A stretch of 64,000 nucleotides of DNA, taken from contig JABACO010000004.1 in assembly GCA_013339895.1 (NCBI GenBank), positions 1 to 64,000 of the forward strand, written 5' to 3'. This document shows, piece after piece, positions 24,736 to 43,346 of the stretch (its first letter is position 1; each line of letters starts with the position of its first letter). Source of the stretch: Ephydatia muelleri (Eukaryota; Porifera; Demospongiae; Spongillida; Spongillidae). The notes beneath the pieces were generated by a model that saw only the letters and a program-made list of their open reading frames with translations, was not told the origin of the DNA and ran no database searches. The position numbers and the translations under genes were made by a program.

Positions 24736-27700
24736 GCTGTGTGTCTGTGGCTGTCTATGTGCACGTGTGCTCTGCATTAGATGAGCAGAGTTAATAAATT
24801 AAGCTAGCTAATTGGTTGTCAAGTGGTTGCTCTGTACCCTGAGGCATGTTGCTACTTATTCCTCAATCTCATTAGCCATTGCTATGCTAAGTGTTTGGAT
24901 GTGTTCCCCCACATAGGAGAAACTTTTAGGACATCTGGGAGTGGTGCTGTATGAGTATCTAGGTGAGGAGTATCCTGAAGTGCTGGGTAGTATCCTAGCT
25001 GGACTGAAGGTGAGGAGGATATGTGCAGCTCGTGTGTGTTGCATCACTTGTATGCATGCACACAGGCCATAGTGAATGTCATTGGTATGACCAAGATGAC
25101 ACCCCCAATTAAGGATCTCCTACCAAGATTGACCCCCATACTGAAGAACAGGTTAGTCATTTGCAGTGTTACTGCATTCATTTAGCAGTTTGTGTGTGCT
25201 GTGGCAGTTTTATTTGATTTAAAACTTGTCTAATTGAAATCATGGATCTAAACCATTATTCTAATCTTGTAAGGCAAATGAAAATGATTTATGCAATTAA
25301 TTACTGCTTGTTGTTTGATCCATGGGTTGGGTAGTTGATGTGAGGGTGTGTTGATTCTATGTGTCTTGCTGTGTTTCGTCCAGCAACTGCTTGCACGCCC
25401 ACTCATTCTAAGCTATGCGGGGTTGGATTTGGGTGGGAGGGAATGAGATTAACCTGCATGCTGTTCCTCACCCATGACATACTCTTAGCTTGTCTTGTCT
25501 CACCCACTGTATCATGCAAACATCCATTGTTAAGGTTTGTTCTTCTGTTAAGCTACAGTTTGCTATGTGGCCATGCTGCTAATCCTGGCTTCAGCAAGAT
25601 GTTTCAAAATAGGAAATATTGTACTACATAACCTGGAATTGTGCTGTGGTGAAATCTTGCTGTGCTTGAACCTGTCTGTGGTAAAAATACAGAAGGAAGC
25701 TTCTGTTGTGTCCATTTGGTTGTTTGTGAGAGAGTCAGTATTAAGCCTCAAGAGAAGTGGCTTGTGGGAGGAGGGGAGGTGGTGTGGGGAGGAGGGAGGT
25801 GGTGTGGGGAGGAGGGCAGATACCAGTTGTACTCCACTTTTATCGCTCGAGTGCATTCCTAATGATGCATGTATCAGCATATACCAACAAAAATATTCTT
25901 TTTTGTTGTTGTTGTGGTGAAGTGTCTTGCAGCAGGGTGTGTATTAATTAGAAGTATGGCGAGAGAAATTGTGAGGGTGGAGAGTGTGTGGAATTCCTTT
26001 ACTTTTTTTAATAACCAACTTCGAATTGTACTATGATGTATGTAATATCACTCCATTTGGTGTGGTACCATCAGGATGCACAGTACACCTAGGTCCCAGG
26101 CTATTACCAGTATATCCATAGAGACCTGGGGTGACCTCCGTGGTGTGTCCCGGCGGGGGTACGAGGATTACTGATGCCATACAAGGTCACACACTTGGCA
26201 TTGCAAAGTCTAGGAACTCCAGTTGTTTTGACCATTCATTTCCTGCCTCGTGCCAAGTGTAGACTAACCAGCTCTGCTGTGAGGCAGTTTATCGATGGCA
26301 CAAGCTCAATCTGCAGTATGGTTCCCTATTTGGGGGGACATGGCAGTACAACCTGTTTGCACTCTTGTTTGTGTACATTACATTTTATTATGGCCACCTT
26401 TATTATGGCCACCAGTCTTGTGCATCTCCATTGCAACACAACTGGAGTGAGTCAATTTGGCAGAGCTGCTGTGTGCACCCTTTCCATGGCAACCATAACA
26501 AAGCACCTGTGCAAGATATGGATCTTGATGAGATTTTAAGACTACTGCACTGGCTGGGGAAGATTTCCCACCATCACCTAACCAACCCTGATGGGTAGGT
26601 GGGGTGCCAAAGCAACCTCACAGCTGCAACCACAGAACAGCTGAAGGATGCTACACCACAGCTTCTTGGTTTTCTTAACCTTGATTCATCTTATTCACTG
26701 GCTTTGTGGGTTAGGACCTGACCCTAGTGTTGCCCTTGTACTTAAGCTTTACCCACAAGGGAGGACTCTGGGTCCAATCTGTACAGCTTGAGGGATTGAG
26801 CCCAACCTCTAAAGACTGCCTGCTTGTTTTGAACCAGACATGTTTGCACTACCCCCAGGGTAGCGTTGTGTGGGGAGGGGTTAGTGACTTATGTAGCAGA
26901 GCACTTAACTCAAGTGTCTGTTGGATGCTGGCATGTCAGTAACTCAATTCCCTTATTGAATTAGACCTGGGCTTGATTTGTTTCAAGTTCACATCCTTCT
27001 AGCCTTTATGAGCAATTTTGAATTCAAATGTATCTGCCCCTCTCTCACCCCCTTGCTTTAGGCATGAGAAGGTTCAGGAGAACTGCATAGACCTGGTTGG
27101 CAGGATTGCTGACAGGGGTGCAGAGTTTGTGCCAGCAAAAGAGTGGATGCGTATCTGCTTTGAACTCCTGGAGTTGCTCAAAGCCCACAAGAAGGCCATA
27201 CGGAGAGCCACTGTCAATACCTTTGGCTACATAGCAAAGGCCATTGGGTAAGAAATCGGTCGTTATTTTAAAATTGCATTACTGTTGATTTCGAGAAAGG
27301 GTAAGCATTGGGCATTCTGATGAGGGGTGGGTGCCATGAACTTATGTTGTGACTGTGTTACGCTGTGTAGGCCCCAGGATGTACTGGCCACACTGCTTAA
27401 CAACCTCAAGGTGCAGGAGAGACAGCTTCGAGTGTGTACCACTGTGGCCATTGCCATTGTCGCGGAGACCTGCTCTCCCTTCACTGTGCTCCCTGGCCTC
27501 ATGAACGAGTACCGTGTTCCGGAACTGAACGTGCAGAATGGTGTCCTGAAATCACTCTCTTTTCTCTTTGAGTACATTGGAGAGATGGGAAAGGACTACA
27601 TCTATGCTGTAACCCCACTGTTGGAAGATGCGCTTATGGACAGGTGAGCTCAGTTAGGCAATGGGCTGGAGTTCAGTTTGGGTAATGGGCTAGGGTTTGT

Positions 27701-28349
27701 GTGTGACTTCATAGGTTGGCACAGGTAAGGTGTGGACTTAGTGGGTGGAGTATTCAGATGACTTCAGCCATTGCTTTGTACCTCTCATCCTGTCACACTG
27801 ATGGCAGAGGCAGTCCGTTTCATTGATCCATTTTGTTTTGCGTGTCCCCAGGGACCTTGTTCACAGGCAGACAGCCTCCTGGGCTGTGAAGCACATGGCT
27901 CTTGGGGTCTATGGCTTTGGGTGTGAGGATGCTTTGACGCACCTGCTCAATTATGTGTGGCCAAATATATTTGAGACCTCACCACACATGGTTCAGTCGT
28001 TCAATGATGCAGTTGATGGCCTGAGGGTTGCACTGGGACCATCTCGAATACTCCAGTACACCCTTCAGGTAACAATGTGGGCAGTGTTCAAGAAGGCTTG
28101 CTGGTCACTGCATGCTCTGTTTGGTGTGTGGTACAGGGACTCTTCCACCCAGCAAGGAAAGTTAGGGAAGTATATTGGAAAATATATAACAGTTTGTATA
28201 TTGGATCTCAGGTGAGAACTATCATTGGCTAGATTTATATGAGTGATATTTGATGTCTTTTGTAGGACGCGTTGGTTGCAGCTTATCCTACCATATTAGA
28301 TGACCATGCTAACAAATTTGGAAGGACAGAGCTGGAAATTTTTCTGTGA
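7928..28349 (+). CDS. SF3B1: SF3B1 (SF3b155), U2 snRNP splicing factor
   Basis: SF3B1 is the HEAT-repeat core of SF3b; it clamps the branch-point helix in the U2 snRNP. There are 27 exons. Exons 1-11: 7928-7955, 8189-8274, 8448-8549, 8618-8710, 8947-9067, 10092-10241, 10438-10520, 11796-12000, 16563-16835, 17480-17604, 17667-17765. Exons 12-22: 17955-18056, 18603-18704, 19083-19262, 19347-19516, 19924-20404, 20616-20742, 21308-21433, 23898-23993, 24124-24306, 24917-25009, 25066-25151. Exons 23-27: 27062-27247, 27371-27643, 27852-28068, 28137-28211, 28266-28349. The sum is 1314 codons plus stop once one extra G in exon 17 is discounted; human has 1304 aa. Residues 1 to about 490 form the disordered region with R-W-D-E-T-P / T-P-G-H motifs. 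From about 500 to the end is the HEAT superhelix, with the Q-Q-K-V-R-T of human Lys700 kept. The end, [10 protein letters not shown], is divergent. Confidence 0.96.
8351..8424. repeat. (TG)n microsatellite, SF3B1 intron 2
   Basis: About 70 bp of nearly pure TG, broken once by GG near the right end. A (CA)n run of about 33 bp follows in intron 4 at 8756-8788. Confidence 0.95.
9571..9776. repeat. 19-bp minisatellite, SF3B1 intron 5
   Basis: About ten copies of GGGGAGGGGCTTTAGGTGT with early variants (CTCTAGG, TATGGG). The rest of this 1-kb intron (9068-10091) shows no gene or further ordered repeat. Confidence 0.9.
10292..10355 (+). ncRNA. candidate box C/D snoRNA, copy 1 (SF3B1 intron 6)
   Basis: A 64-nt element with terminal stem GCCC (10292-10295) / GGGC (10352-10355), C box ATGATTA (10297-10303) and D box ATGA (10348-10351). 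Directly before the D box is CTTCTGCAATC, shared with copies 2 and 3. Its end lies 82 nt upstream of the intron 3' splice site, close to the 70-80 nt spacing usual for intronic C/D snoRNAs. The C and D boxes depart from UGAUGA/CUGA, but the G6-C1 pair of the kink-turn is replaced by U-A. Confidence 0.5.
10521..11452. repeat. 16-bp minisatellite that begins at the SF3B1 exon 7 donor
   Basis: About 58 tandem units of CTGAAGTGTGTGCTGC or variants (TTGAAG, CTACC). Exon 7 ends G-G-C-T-G-A-A and is followed directly by GTGTGTGCTG. The first unit thus straddles the exon-intron border, and every later unit repeats the GAA|GTGTGT junction. Confidence 0.95.
11533..11597 (+). ncRNA. candidate box C/D snoRNA, copy 2 (SF3B1 intron 7)
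   Basis: A 65-nt element with terminal stem GGCCC (11533-11537) / GGGCC (11593-11597), C box AGGATTA (11539-11545), D box ATGA (11589-11592) and the conserved CTTCTGCAATC before it. The internal sequence differs from copies 1 and 3. It sits after the minisatellite, 198 nt from the 3' splice site. The extra change in its C box (AGGATTA) makes it the weakest copy by box match. Confidence 0.4.
12026..12088 (+). ncRNA. candidate box C/D snoRNA, copy 3 (SF3B1 intron 8)
   Basis: A 63-nt element with terminal stem GACCC (12026-12030) / GGGTC (12084-12088), C box ATGATTA (12032-12038), D box ATGA (12080-12083) and the same guide-like CTTCTGCAATC. It starts 25 nt after the donor of a 4.5-kb intron, far from the acceptor, which is unusual for a processed intronic snoRNA. 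The stem pair at position 2 is A-U, where copy 2 has G-C. Confidence 0.45.
12571..13104. repeat. short C-rich simple repeats and plain sequence in SF3B1 intron 8
   Basis: (CCCCAT)n lies at about 12571-12606 and (CCCCCA)n at about 13077-13101. Between and after them, up to 14188, I see AT-rich non-coding sequence, a poly-G run of about 28 bp (13731-13760) flanked by two near-copies of TCACATGACCTGCC, and a (TG)n run at about 13998-14038. Confidence 0.8.
14189..14421. mobile_element. MITE-like element with about 30-bp terminal inverted repeats
   Basis: The left end starts GATCATTCCGCG and the right end, reverse-complemented, starts GATTGTTTCACG. Both continue into an identical CGAAAAGGGACCTAAC and then CAT. 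The 233-bp element has no coding capacity. No clear target-site duplication is visible, so the superfamily is unknown. It lies in SF3B1 intron 8. Confidence 0.6.
14422..15727. other. non-coding part of SF3B1 intron 8
   Basis: AT-rich sequence with no recognisable exon, RNA gene or ordered repeat. Short ORFs on the minus strand (14867-15436) have no family resemblance that I recognise and no splice or promoter context. Confidence 0.6.
15728..16216. repeat. 21-bp minisatellite, SF3B1 intron 8
   Basis: About 23 units of GATGTCCCCACCCTGTATGG plus A or G. The unit is a multiple of three, so several frames on both strands give long heptapeptide-repeat ORFs (for example D-V-P-T-L-Y-G). These are repeat artefacts. 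Confidence 0.95.
16421..16552. repeat. 20-21-bp minisatellite just upstream of SF3B1 exon 9
   Basis: Six units resembling ACATCCTTGTATATTCCCGCA end 10 bp before the exon 9 acceptor (16561-16562). They form the pyrimidine-rich tract of that acceptor. Confidence 0.85.
17797..17930. repeat. (TG)n/(TGCG)n microsatellite, SF3B1 intron 11
   Basis: About 134 bp of TG with CG interruptions towards the right. The arm B counterpart is at about 63760-63882 and differs in length and interruption pattern. Confidence 0.95.
18107..18586. repeat. G-rich repeat and 30-bp poly-C tract in SF3B1 intron 12
   Basis: 18107-18270 is a loose repeat of GGGGAGGAGTGAGGGAACAG. 18557-18586 is an uninterrupted run of 30 C ending 16 bp before the exon 13 acceptor, so it serves as the polypyrimidine tract. 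Arm B has 22 in the same place. Confidence 0.9.
19540..19800. repeat. 43-61-bp tandem repeat, SF3B1 intron 15
   Basis: Six units begin CTGCAGTTTAAACCATGGGT, followed by CATGTGATAACTGTGTGGGGAGG. The first two carry an extra GTACAGGGTCATGTG. The same array is in arm B at about 61880-62145. Confidence 0.9.
20985..21305. repeat. 25-bp minisatellite, SF3B1 intron 17
   Basis: Units of ACACATCTCACACCTACACC plus AATAC run up to the exon 18 acceptor (21306-21307). Arm B (about 60418-60700) has a shorter, differently ordered left part. Confidence 0.9.
21434..22957. other. large SF3B1 intron 18, left part
   Basis: 21460-21640 holds imperfect repeats of GAGTCATGGGTGG. The remainder is unique non-coding sequence with a TG-rich stretch at 22262-22385. 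I see no exon or RNA gene. Confidence 0.6.
22958..23092. repeat. 135-bp nested foldback element (arm A)
   Basis: Ends ATGTAAAAAGGCTTGTTATA and its reverse complement form about 33-bp terminal inverted repeats with one mismatch. Inside, each end contains a near-perfect palindrome centred on CTAG (TATACACTAGTGTATA). The centre is another hairpin, CTTGTTATACAC / GTGTATAACAAG around a 7-nt loop. It is non-coding and lies in SF3B1 intron 18. Confidence 0.75.
23228..23551. repeat. two (TG)n microsatellites, SF3B1 intron 18
   Basis: TG runs at about 23236-23286 and 23458-23548, with GGTG and TTG interruptions in the second. Counterparts in arm B are at about 58437-58477 and 58149-58262, with altered interruptions. 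Confidence 0.9.
24317..24399. repeat. long (TG)n microsatellite, SF3B1 intron 20 (arm A)
   Basis: About 82 bp of pure TG starting 11 bp after the exon 20 donor. The arm B allele is about 42 bp. A second TG/TCTG array lies at 24654-24737. Confidence 0.95.
25152..27061. other. large SF3B1 intron 22
   Basis: 1.9 kb of mostly unique sequence between exons 22 and 23. Small ORFs (for example 26174-26539) have no recognisable homology and no exon context. A short GGAGGTGGTGTGGGGAGGAG duplication is seen at 25770-25815. Confidence 0.6.
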
Positions 28350-28472
28350 ACAAACTTGCACCCGTGGTTAATAGTAGTTTTGTTTTTCTTTCTTTTTTTT
28401 TTTTCACCTTTTTTCCTGGTGCATTGCGTATTTTGCTGCAGTTATGAGGGTCCTTTCTCCGTACGATGTGTT

Positions 28473-29887
<1,415 letters not shown>

Positions 29888-30144
29888 ACCATGGCACGTT
29901 TCAACTTTGGATGCATTTCTTCGCGACATTTTTCCCTTTTGGACTACTCAGTTGTATAGTTCAATCATTCACGCCCCTCTCTTCAACAGATAGTTGTACT
30001 GCTGTGCATTTCCCCACCCGTACCTTCCGATCCATTCCTTTGTACATTGTATTCGTGATTGATTCATGAATCTTGTTACAAATACCCGCCGTATAGTAAT
30101 TTTAATAGCGATTTTCGAGTACTTGGAAGAACGCGAGGAGAATA

Positions 30145-32538
30145 ATGGCTGCCTTTTCTGGTAGGTAGATGGGGGCAACCTTGCTTCTGTTAATTTCAAG
30201 CGTACCCGATATACAGAGTTGGCTGTGATGCCAGAAATAGTGAAGGCCGTTGAGGAATTGGATTGGCTGTAAGGCAACCATGGCCCACATAACATTGGCG
30301 CGGATTGAACACCTGGTTTTAATGCACATCAATAGGCTTCCAACCGATGTGCAGGCTGAAGCTGTTCCACTGATACTTGGTGGTGGCGATGTGCTAATGG
30401 TGAGAGAGTGCACAGCTTAACAAAACCTAAATTGCCTCGTTGCTTTGATGCACTCTTACTAAGGCTGCTGAGACGGGAAGTGGTAAAACTGGGGGTAAGG
30501 TCTCGCTAGTGTACACTAGATTATGACTCGCTCTCCTGAAGGCATTTTGCCTTCCAATTATTCAAATAGTTTACGAGACTCTTCGAGACAGACAACAAGG
30601 GAAAAGCGTTAAAGCAATGACATCATCAAGTAAGTATATCTATATTAGTAATAAGTTGCCATTGATATTCATTAACTATTTGAAACAAGAACCCAAAGAA
30701 GTCATATTGAATGCATATGACAAAGACGATGCATTTGGTATGTCCCTAGCAAAAGGAAACAGGTAGTTAAACCATATTGTTGCCTCCTAGCCATAGCTCC
30801 TGATGGGCTTCTGTGCCAGTGTCGCGAACATAAAGAATGGAATGGATGCAGATCAACGATGGGTGTCACCACTGGTAATAGTTTTCCCCATTAACCCTTT
30901 CCTCACTGTTCCCCTGCCTCATGTACTTTTAAAAGGAAAATATTACTATGAAGCCACAGTGACGGATGAAGGATTATGTCGTTTGGGATGGTCAACTAGA
31001 AATGGAGTCCGCGAATTAGGTGAACATTTTGTTGTGTATGTGTGTGTGTATGTGTGTGTGATATTCATTTTGTTTTTCCCCTACCAGGTAAAGATAAATT
31101 TGGCTTTGGGTATGGGGGCACAGCAAAGAAGTCTACAGCTAGCCAGTTTGATGACTATGGAGAGGTCAGCACTATCGTTGTTGTCACCTGGGGTGGGGTC
31201 AGTGGGGGTGGGGTCAGTGGGGGTGGGGTCAAAGTGGGGGTGCAGTCAAAGTGGGAGTGTGGTCAGAGTGGTGGCAATACAAATGTGACACAGTGAAATC
31301 ATATTTTTATCATTTCTCAGACTTTTGGCAGAGATGACACCATTGGATGCTACCTCGATCTGGATGGGTTCAGTGTTGCATTCAGCAAGAATGGTATTTG
31401 TTCTTTGTTACTATGGTAGCATTTGATGATACCAGCATGGGTAGGGAAACAGCTTGGAAAGGCATTTGATATTCCTCCATTCCTGCATGGGGAGAGTTTC
31501 TATGCCGCTGTAGTCCTCAAGGTGGGTGTGGTCAGTATAGTGTGTGTTCACATGAAATGACTTTAATTGCAGAATGCAGAAATGCATTTCAACTTTGGAT
31601 CCAGTGCATTCAAATACCCTCCAACAGTGAGTGACAAAGTGACGGGTATTTTGTTGATGCTTCATTGTGCCACACCTTAGGGAGATTTTGTAGCTCTTTC
31701 AAAGTCCGACAACCTGGTCCCATTCCAAGGTTGGCATTTTGTTATGTGTTGAAATGACCAACATACATCGTGGGTTTCAGCTCAGCCAAGTGTTGGTCGA
31801 GAAAAGATGGCTTCTGTAAGACGACCTTCTGCTATCATCATCGAGGTATGTTGGAACGAAAGGATTTTTTCTAGAGGGAAAAGTCATTGTTCCTCCATGT
31901 CCCATCTTCCCTGTCCAACCACATCCCCACTCAAAAGCCTTCCAGGGAACTGGCTCAACAAACACATGACAACATCACACAGTTCAAGAAATACATCCCT
32001 CCGCCCCATATAAGGTAGGAAACCATTCCACCGTAAGCACCACACACACACACACACACACACATGGACACAGGCACACACGTATGCATGCATTGTACCA
32101 TACAAATCCAGAGTGCGGGTTGTGTGTTCCCATTTAATGGCGGCCCTTTAGGGAACTTCTGGTCATTGGAGGGGATAGTGCTAAGATACAGCTCAAGTCT
32201 CTCCAGGAAGGAGTGGACATCGTCATAGGGACTCCAGGACGTCTTGATGACCTCATCACTACAGGGAAACTGGACCTGTCAGGTGTAAGCTCCTCGTGTT
32301 CCTGTATGGGCAGGGTCATCCTGTGTACCACATTCTGATAGGTGTCCTTCTTTGTTCTTGATGAAGCCGTAAGTACACACATGTGCTATGCACATGCACG
32401 AATGATGTCCTTATCCAAACAGGATGGATTGCTCTCTCAAGGGCATCAAGATTTCATCAGCAAAGTCTACAACCAGCTTCCAAAAGTTTCTCTTGAAGGA
32501 CGAAGAATACAGGTAGAATTGGAAAATGGATGTGGTAT

Positions 32539-32594
<56 letters not shown>

Positions 32595-35158
32595 TGTGTG
32601 TCTGTGTGTGTGTTTGTGTTTGTGTGTGTCTGTGTGATTTACTTTCTTAACAGATGATCGTGTGCTCTGCTACGTTACACAATCCACAGATCTCCAAGCT
32701 GGCCGTGAGTTTGTGTTCCCAGTACTGCATACATGGGGAAGCAGCAATAGTCTGACTTAACCATAGCTACCTAACCATAGCTACCAACAGTAACCATAGC
32801 TACCAACAGTAACCATAGCTGCAAACACATCTCTCACATTGTAGGAAAAGTTAATGCATTTCCCCACATGGGTGGATCTGAAAGGATTGGATGCTGTGCC
32901 TGATACCGTGCATCATGTGGTCTGCTATGTAGATCCTCTCACTGATGTTTCCTGGCAAAACCCGGGAAAGAAGCAGGTCCAGGTATTTCATGTGGTGTGT
33001 GTGGCTTTCAAAAGACCATATACTAAGTCTTGCAGGTGTGCACAGTGGAATGAGGGCAGGGGGAGGGGTGGGATGAGGGCAGGGAGAAGGCAGGGGGGGG
33101 GGAGGGGTGGAATGAGGGCAGGGGGAGGGGTGGAATGAGGGCAGGGAGAGGGCAGGGGGAGGGGGGTGGGATGAGGGCAGGGAGAAGGCAGGGGGGAGGG
33201 GTGGAATGAGGGCAGGGAGAGGGCAGGGGGAGGGGTGGAATGAGGGCAGGGGGAGGGGTGGAATGAGGGCAGGGAGAGGGCAGAGGGAGGGGGTGGGATG
33301 AGGGCAGGGGGGGGGAGGGCAGGGAGAAGGGTTACAGGTGCAGTCTGTGTAAATGATATTTCTTTTCAGACCGATGGAATACATAGAAATGACAATGTCA
33401 GTGTGGGCAACAGAAACCCAGGTAGGACACCACAACCTCACACACCACACACACACCACACCACACCACACACACCACACACACCACACACCACACCACA
33501 CACACACACACACCACACACACCACACAGCACACCACACAACACACAGGCCCTTTCCCTCACAACATCTGTTGCAGCACCATTTCTTCCTCACTTTCAAC
33601 AGAAACACTGTCTGAAGCAGTGAAAGTTCTCAAGGCAGAGTACCTTGTGAAGGCCATCAAGGCTTTGAACATGGACCAAGCCATCATCTTCTGCAGAACA
33701 AAGATAGACTGTGACAACATTGAAGGCTTTCTCTTGTCTCTAGGAGGGAGAGGAGGAGGAGGTTAGTTGTGGCTCCTCCCATCATGACATCATAGGCTTG
33801 TGTTGCAGGCCCCAAAGCTATGGTCAATGAGTACTCATGTGTGTGCCTCCATGCTGATAGAAGACCAGAGGAAAGGAAAGAGAACCTCAAAGCTTTCAAA
33901 GTTTGTAGCATACCTTCACTGACATGCCTTCCCACGTGTACATATACACCCACACACTTATATACCTGCACACATTATATGTACATACCCTGTGTGTACG
34001 TACATATACACAATGCACACTCACATGTTACAACGCTAAGAGCTGTGTTACACTGTAGGAAGGAGAGGCTAGGTTCCTGATCTGTACTGACGTGGCCGCA
34101 AGAGGCATAGATATTTGTGGCATTCCCTTTGTGGTGAACCTGACACTACCTGATGAGCAGCAGAGCTATGTGCACAGGATTGGGAGAGTTGGTAGAGCGG
34201 ACCGTATGGGGCTGGCCATATCACTAGTGTCCAAAGTGAAGGAGAAGGTATGTGTGGGAAGGAGAGGTGGAGAGAGGGAGGGAAGGAGAGTAGAAGAGGG
34301 AGGAAAGGGGGGAGAGAGAGGAGGGAGGGAAGGAGGGAGAGAGAGGAGGGAGGGAGAGAGAGGAGGGGGAAGGAGGGAGAGAGAGGAGGGAGGGAGGGAA
34401 GGAGGGAGAGAAGGAAAGGTGACATGGAGGGATATGGGGGAGGTGATCATGAGGCCTTGAAGGTATTGGTCTCTCGGATGTAGGTCTGGTACCACACATG
34501 TCCAAGTCGAGGAAAGAAGTGCAACAACACACAACTGGTTGATGATGGAGGGTGTGCCATGTGGTATGACGAATTACAGGTACTGTTATGAAACCACAAT
34601 ACCTCCAACATCATGCTTCCATCTTCTAATGCATTGACCAAGTCATTGTGTGGCCTCTCTTGATTTGTAACTGATTTTATTTGGTTTGTTTGGTGTTAGG
34701 CCAGTTAGTTTGACAGCACTTGGCTATTTACTCACATTCAAGCATGTTTCCAATTTGCGTCAAAATGTAACACTTAAGCGATTTTACTTATCCGTCATGA
34801 CTTCTCCTTGTGTGCTACACCTCCACCTCCTCCCCACTCCACCCCTGCTTAAGTATGATATTAAGTTGTCCTCTAGTATCAGGATTCTCATATATATGTG
34901 TTCCCTTGTCTCCAGTATTTGCAGGACATTGAGGCCCATCTTGGAGTGACCATTCCTGAAGTGGGTGACACATTTGCCATCCCTGTGAATGAGTATGATG
35001 GGAAGGTGATGTATGGAGAGAAGCGTTCGGCTTCCACAGGTGGCTTCCAGGGTCATGTGGACCAGCTGGCACCTGCTGTGCAGCAGCTGGCTGCAATGGA
35101 ACATCTCGCACAGACTACGTTCTTAAAAATGCACGCTGGTAATAAGTGGTTTATTTGA
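30145..35158 (+). CDS. DDX1: DDX1, DEAD-box RNA helicase with SPRY insert
   Basis: DDX1 is an ATP-dependent RNA helicase that acts in tRNA ligase complexes, RNA processing and double-strand-break RNA clearance. Exons from 30145-30160 to 34916-35158 (26 in all) sum to about 735 aa; human has 740. Motifs in order: A-A-E-T-G-S-G-K-T (I, residues 45-53), an SPRY domain (about 100-250; [23 protein letters not shown]) inserted between motifs I and Ia as only in DDX1, P-S-R-E-L (Ia), T-P-G-R (Ib), V-L-D-E-A-D (II, split by an intron before the last D), S-A-T (III), I-I-F-C-R-T-K (IV), A-R-G-I-D (V) and H-R-I-G-R-V-G-R (VI). One extra G (30491-30495, GGGGG) at the exon 4 donor breaks frame in this arm. 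Arm B has GGGG there and stays in frame. Confidence 0.95.
32540..32640. repeat. (TG)n microsatellite, DDX1 intron 18
   Basis: TG repeat with TTTG and TCTG interruptions. The arm B counterpart (about 49097-49212) is interrupted differently. Confidence 0.9.
33049..33555. repeat. G-rich minisatellite (intron 20) and CA-rich repeat (intron 21) of DDX1
   Basis: 33049-33330 repeats GGGGAGGGGTGGAATGAGGG plus CA, with GGAGAGGGCA variants. 33428-33550 is a CACAC/CACCACA repeat. Exon 21 (33370-33421) sits between them. Confidence 0.9.
34256..34420. repeat. purine-only tract, DDX1 intron 24
   Basis: Loose (GGAGAGA)n/(GGGAGGAA)n with almost no pyrimidines for about 160 bp. The reverse-complement tract in arm B is at about 47305-47480. 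Confidence 0.9.
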
Positions 35159-35188
35159 TGTGCAAGTGATGGACCAGATCAATGTACT

Positions 35189-35242
35189 ATTAAAGTGTGA
35201 TCACATGTAGGTCAAGTGTACATCAATCTTAAATGCTTTATT
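35189..35242. promoter_or_regulatory. facing polyadenylation signals of DDX1 and TMEM67
   Basis: ATTAAA (35189-35194, +) follows the DDX1 stop by 31 bp. TTTATT (35237-35242), which is AATAAA on the minus strand, follows the TMEM67 stop by 122 bp. With normal cleavage spacing both transcripts would end in the 43 bp between them. Confidence 0.6.
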
Positions 35243-35363
35243 GCGATAGTTTCTGTTTATAACAAGAACCGATTGTCGATTAATGCTTTCTGAGAAAGGT
35301 TCCTGCTACCAGCTGAATCTCTGACCTGTTTCGTAACCTTAGAATGAGAGAGACAACTGATCA

Positions 35364-42108
<6,745 letters not shown>

Positions 42109-42814
42109 CTAAGACACATCACATTAAAGTGAGAATGGCACTCCCTTGCCCCTCCTTTTCTCTCCTCCCCATCCTTACCCTCGTCCCATTCCCTTACCCT
42201 CCTCCCCATCCCATTACTCCTTCTCCTATCCTCCTCTCATTCCCTTACCCCTCATCCCCAGCCCTTACCCCTTGTCCCCATCCCATTACTCCTCCTCCCC
42301 CTCCTCCCTCTCTCATCCCAAATTCTAGTGGCTATGTGAAGTCAGTAAGGGGTGGGTGATAGGAGATGGGATGGGGAGGAGGGTAAGGAAGGTGGGGATT
42401 ATCATACCAGCATGACAACACTCACATAGGTAGGAGATGGAATGGGGAGGAGGGTCAGCATGACAACACTCACACAGGTGTTCACAGTCCATTACACAAC
42501 AATACATGACTTTCTTAATTACCATTAGTATTTAATTCATACATGTTCAGTTATGAATTCCAGTCAATTGACTAGCATATTTGAACAATAAAAGCTCTTT
42601 AAAGTGTGTGTGTGTATGTGTGTATGTGTGTGTATGTGTGTGTTATGTCAGCAGGGGTTGAAAGAAGGATTGCCATTTGGTCTGAAGAATACACTTTTGG
42701 TCAGCTACTGACTAAGTTAGTCAGCCATTAGTTTACATCTAAACACGAAACACTAACCACGCATATTACAAAACCATTACATTCATATTACACTGTTATG
42801 CCAATGGTGGAGTC
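42109..42814. other. non-coding segment 5' of the first visible TMEM67 exon
   Basis: 42130-42330 is C/T-rich low complexity (CCTTACCC, CCTCCCC). 42346-42478 holds a diverged duplication containing CAGCATGACAACACTCACA. 42605-42642 is TG/TATG. I cannot identify the TMEM67 signal-peptide exon here. Confidence 0.6.
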
Positions 42815-43166
42815 TGCCAGCCCTGGTCCCCATCAGCCCTGGTCCCCATCAGCCCTGGTCCCCATCAGCCCTGGTCCCCATCAGCCCTGGTCCCCATCAG
42901 CCCTGGTCCCCATCAGCCCTGGTCCCCATCAGCCCTGGTCCCCATCAGCCCTGGTCCCCATCAGCCCTGGTCCCCATCAGCCCTGGGCCCCATCAGCCCT
43001 GGTCCCCATCAGCCCTGGTCCCCATCAGCCCTGGTCCCCATCAGGCCTGGTCCCCATCAGCCCTGGTCCCCATCAGCCCTGGTCCCCATCAGCCCTGGTC
43101 CCCATCAGCTCTGGTTCCCATCAGCCCTGTTCCCCATCAGCCCTGGTCCCCATCAGCCCTGGTTCC
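42815..43166. repeat. 16-bp minisatellite
   Basis: About 22 units of CAGCCCTGGTCCCCAT with a few substitutions, ending 180 bp before the gap. The plus-strand ORF through it (S-P-S-A-L-V-P-I) is an artefact. Confidence 0.95.
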
Positions 43167-43346
43167 AATATAACAGTGCCATCAAGTAGCTACAGCAAAC
43201 ACACACACTATGGTCACCATGTTGCCTGGTGTATGCTTGTGTTGCCTGAAACACGCAACATGTGCTTCTGAATAAAAGGTGGTCAATTAAAGGCAACTTG
43301 TTGCTTATAACTAGAAATCTACCCATGTATGATAATTTTTTGCAGG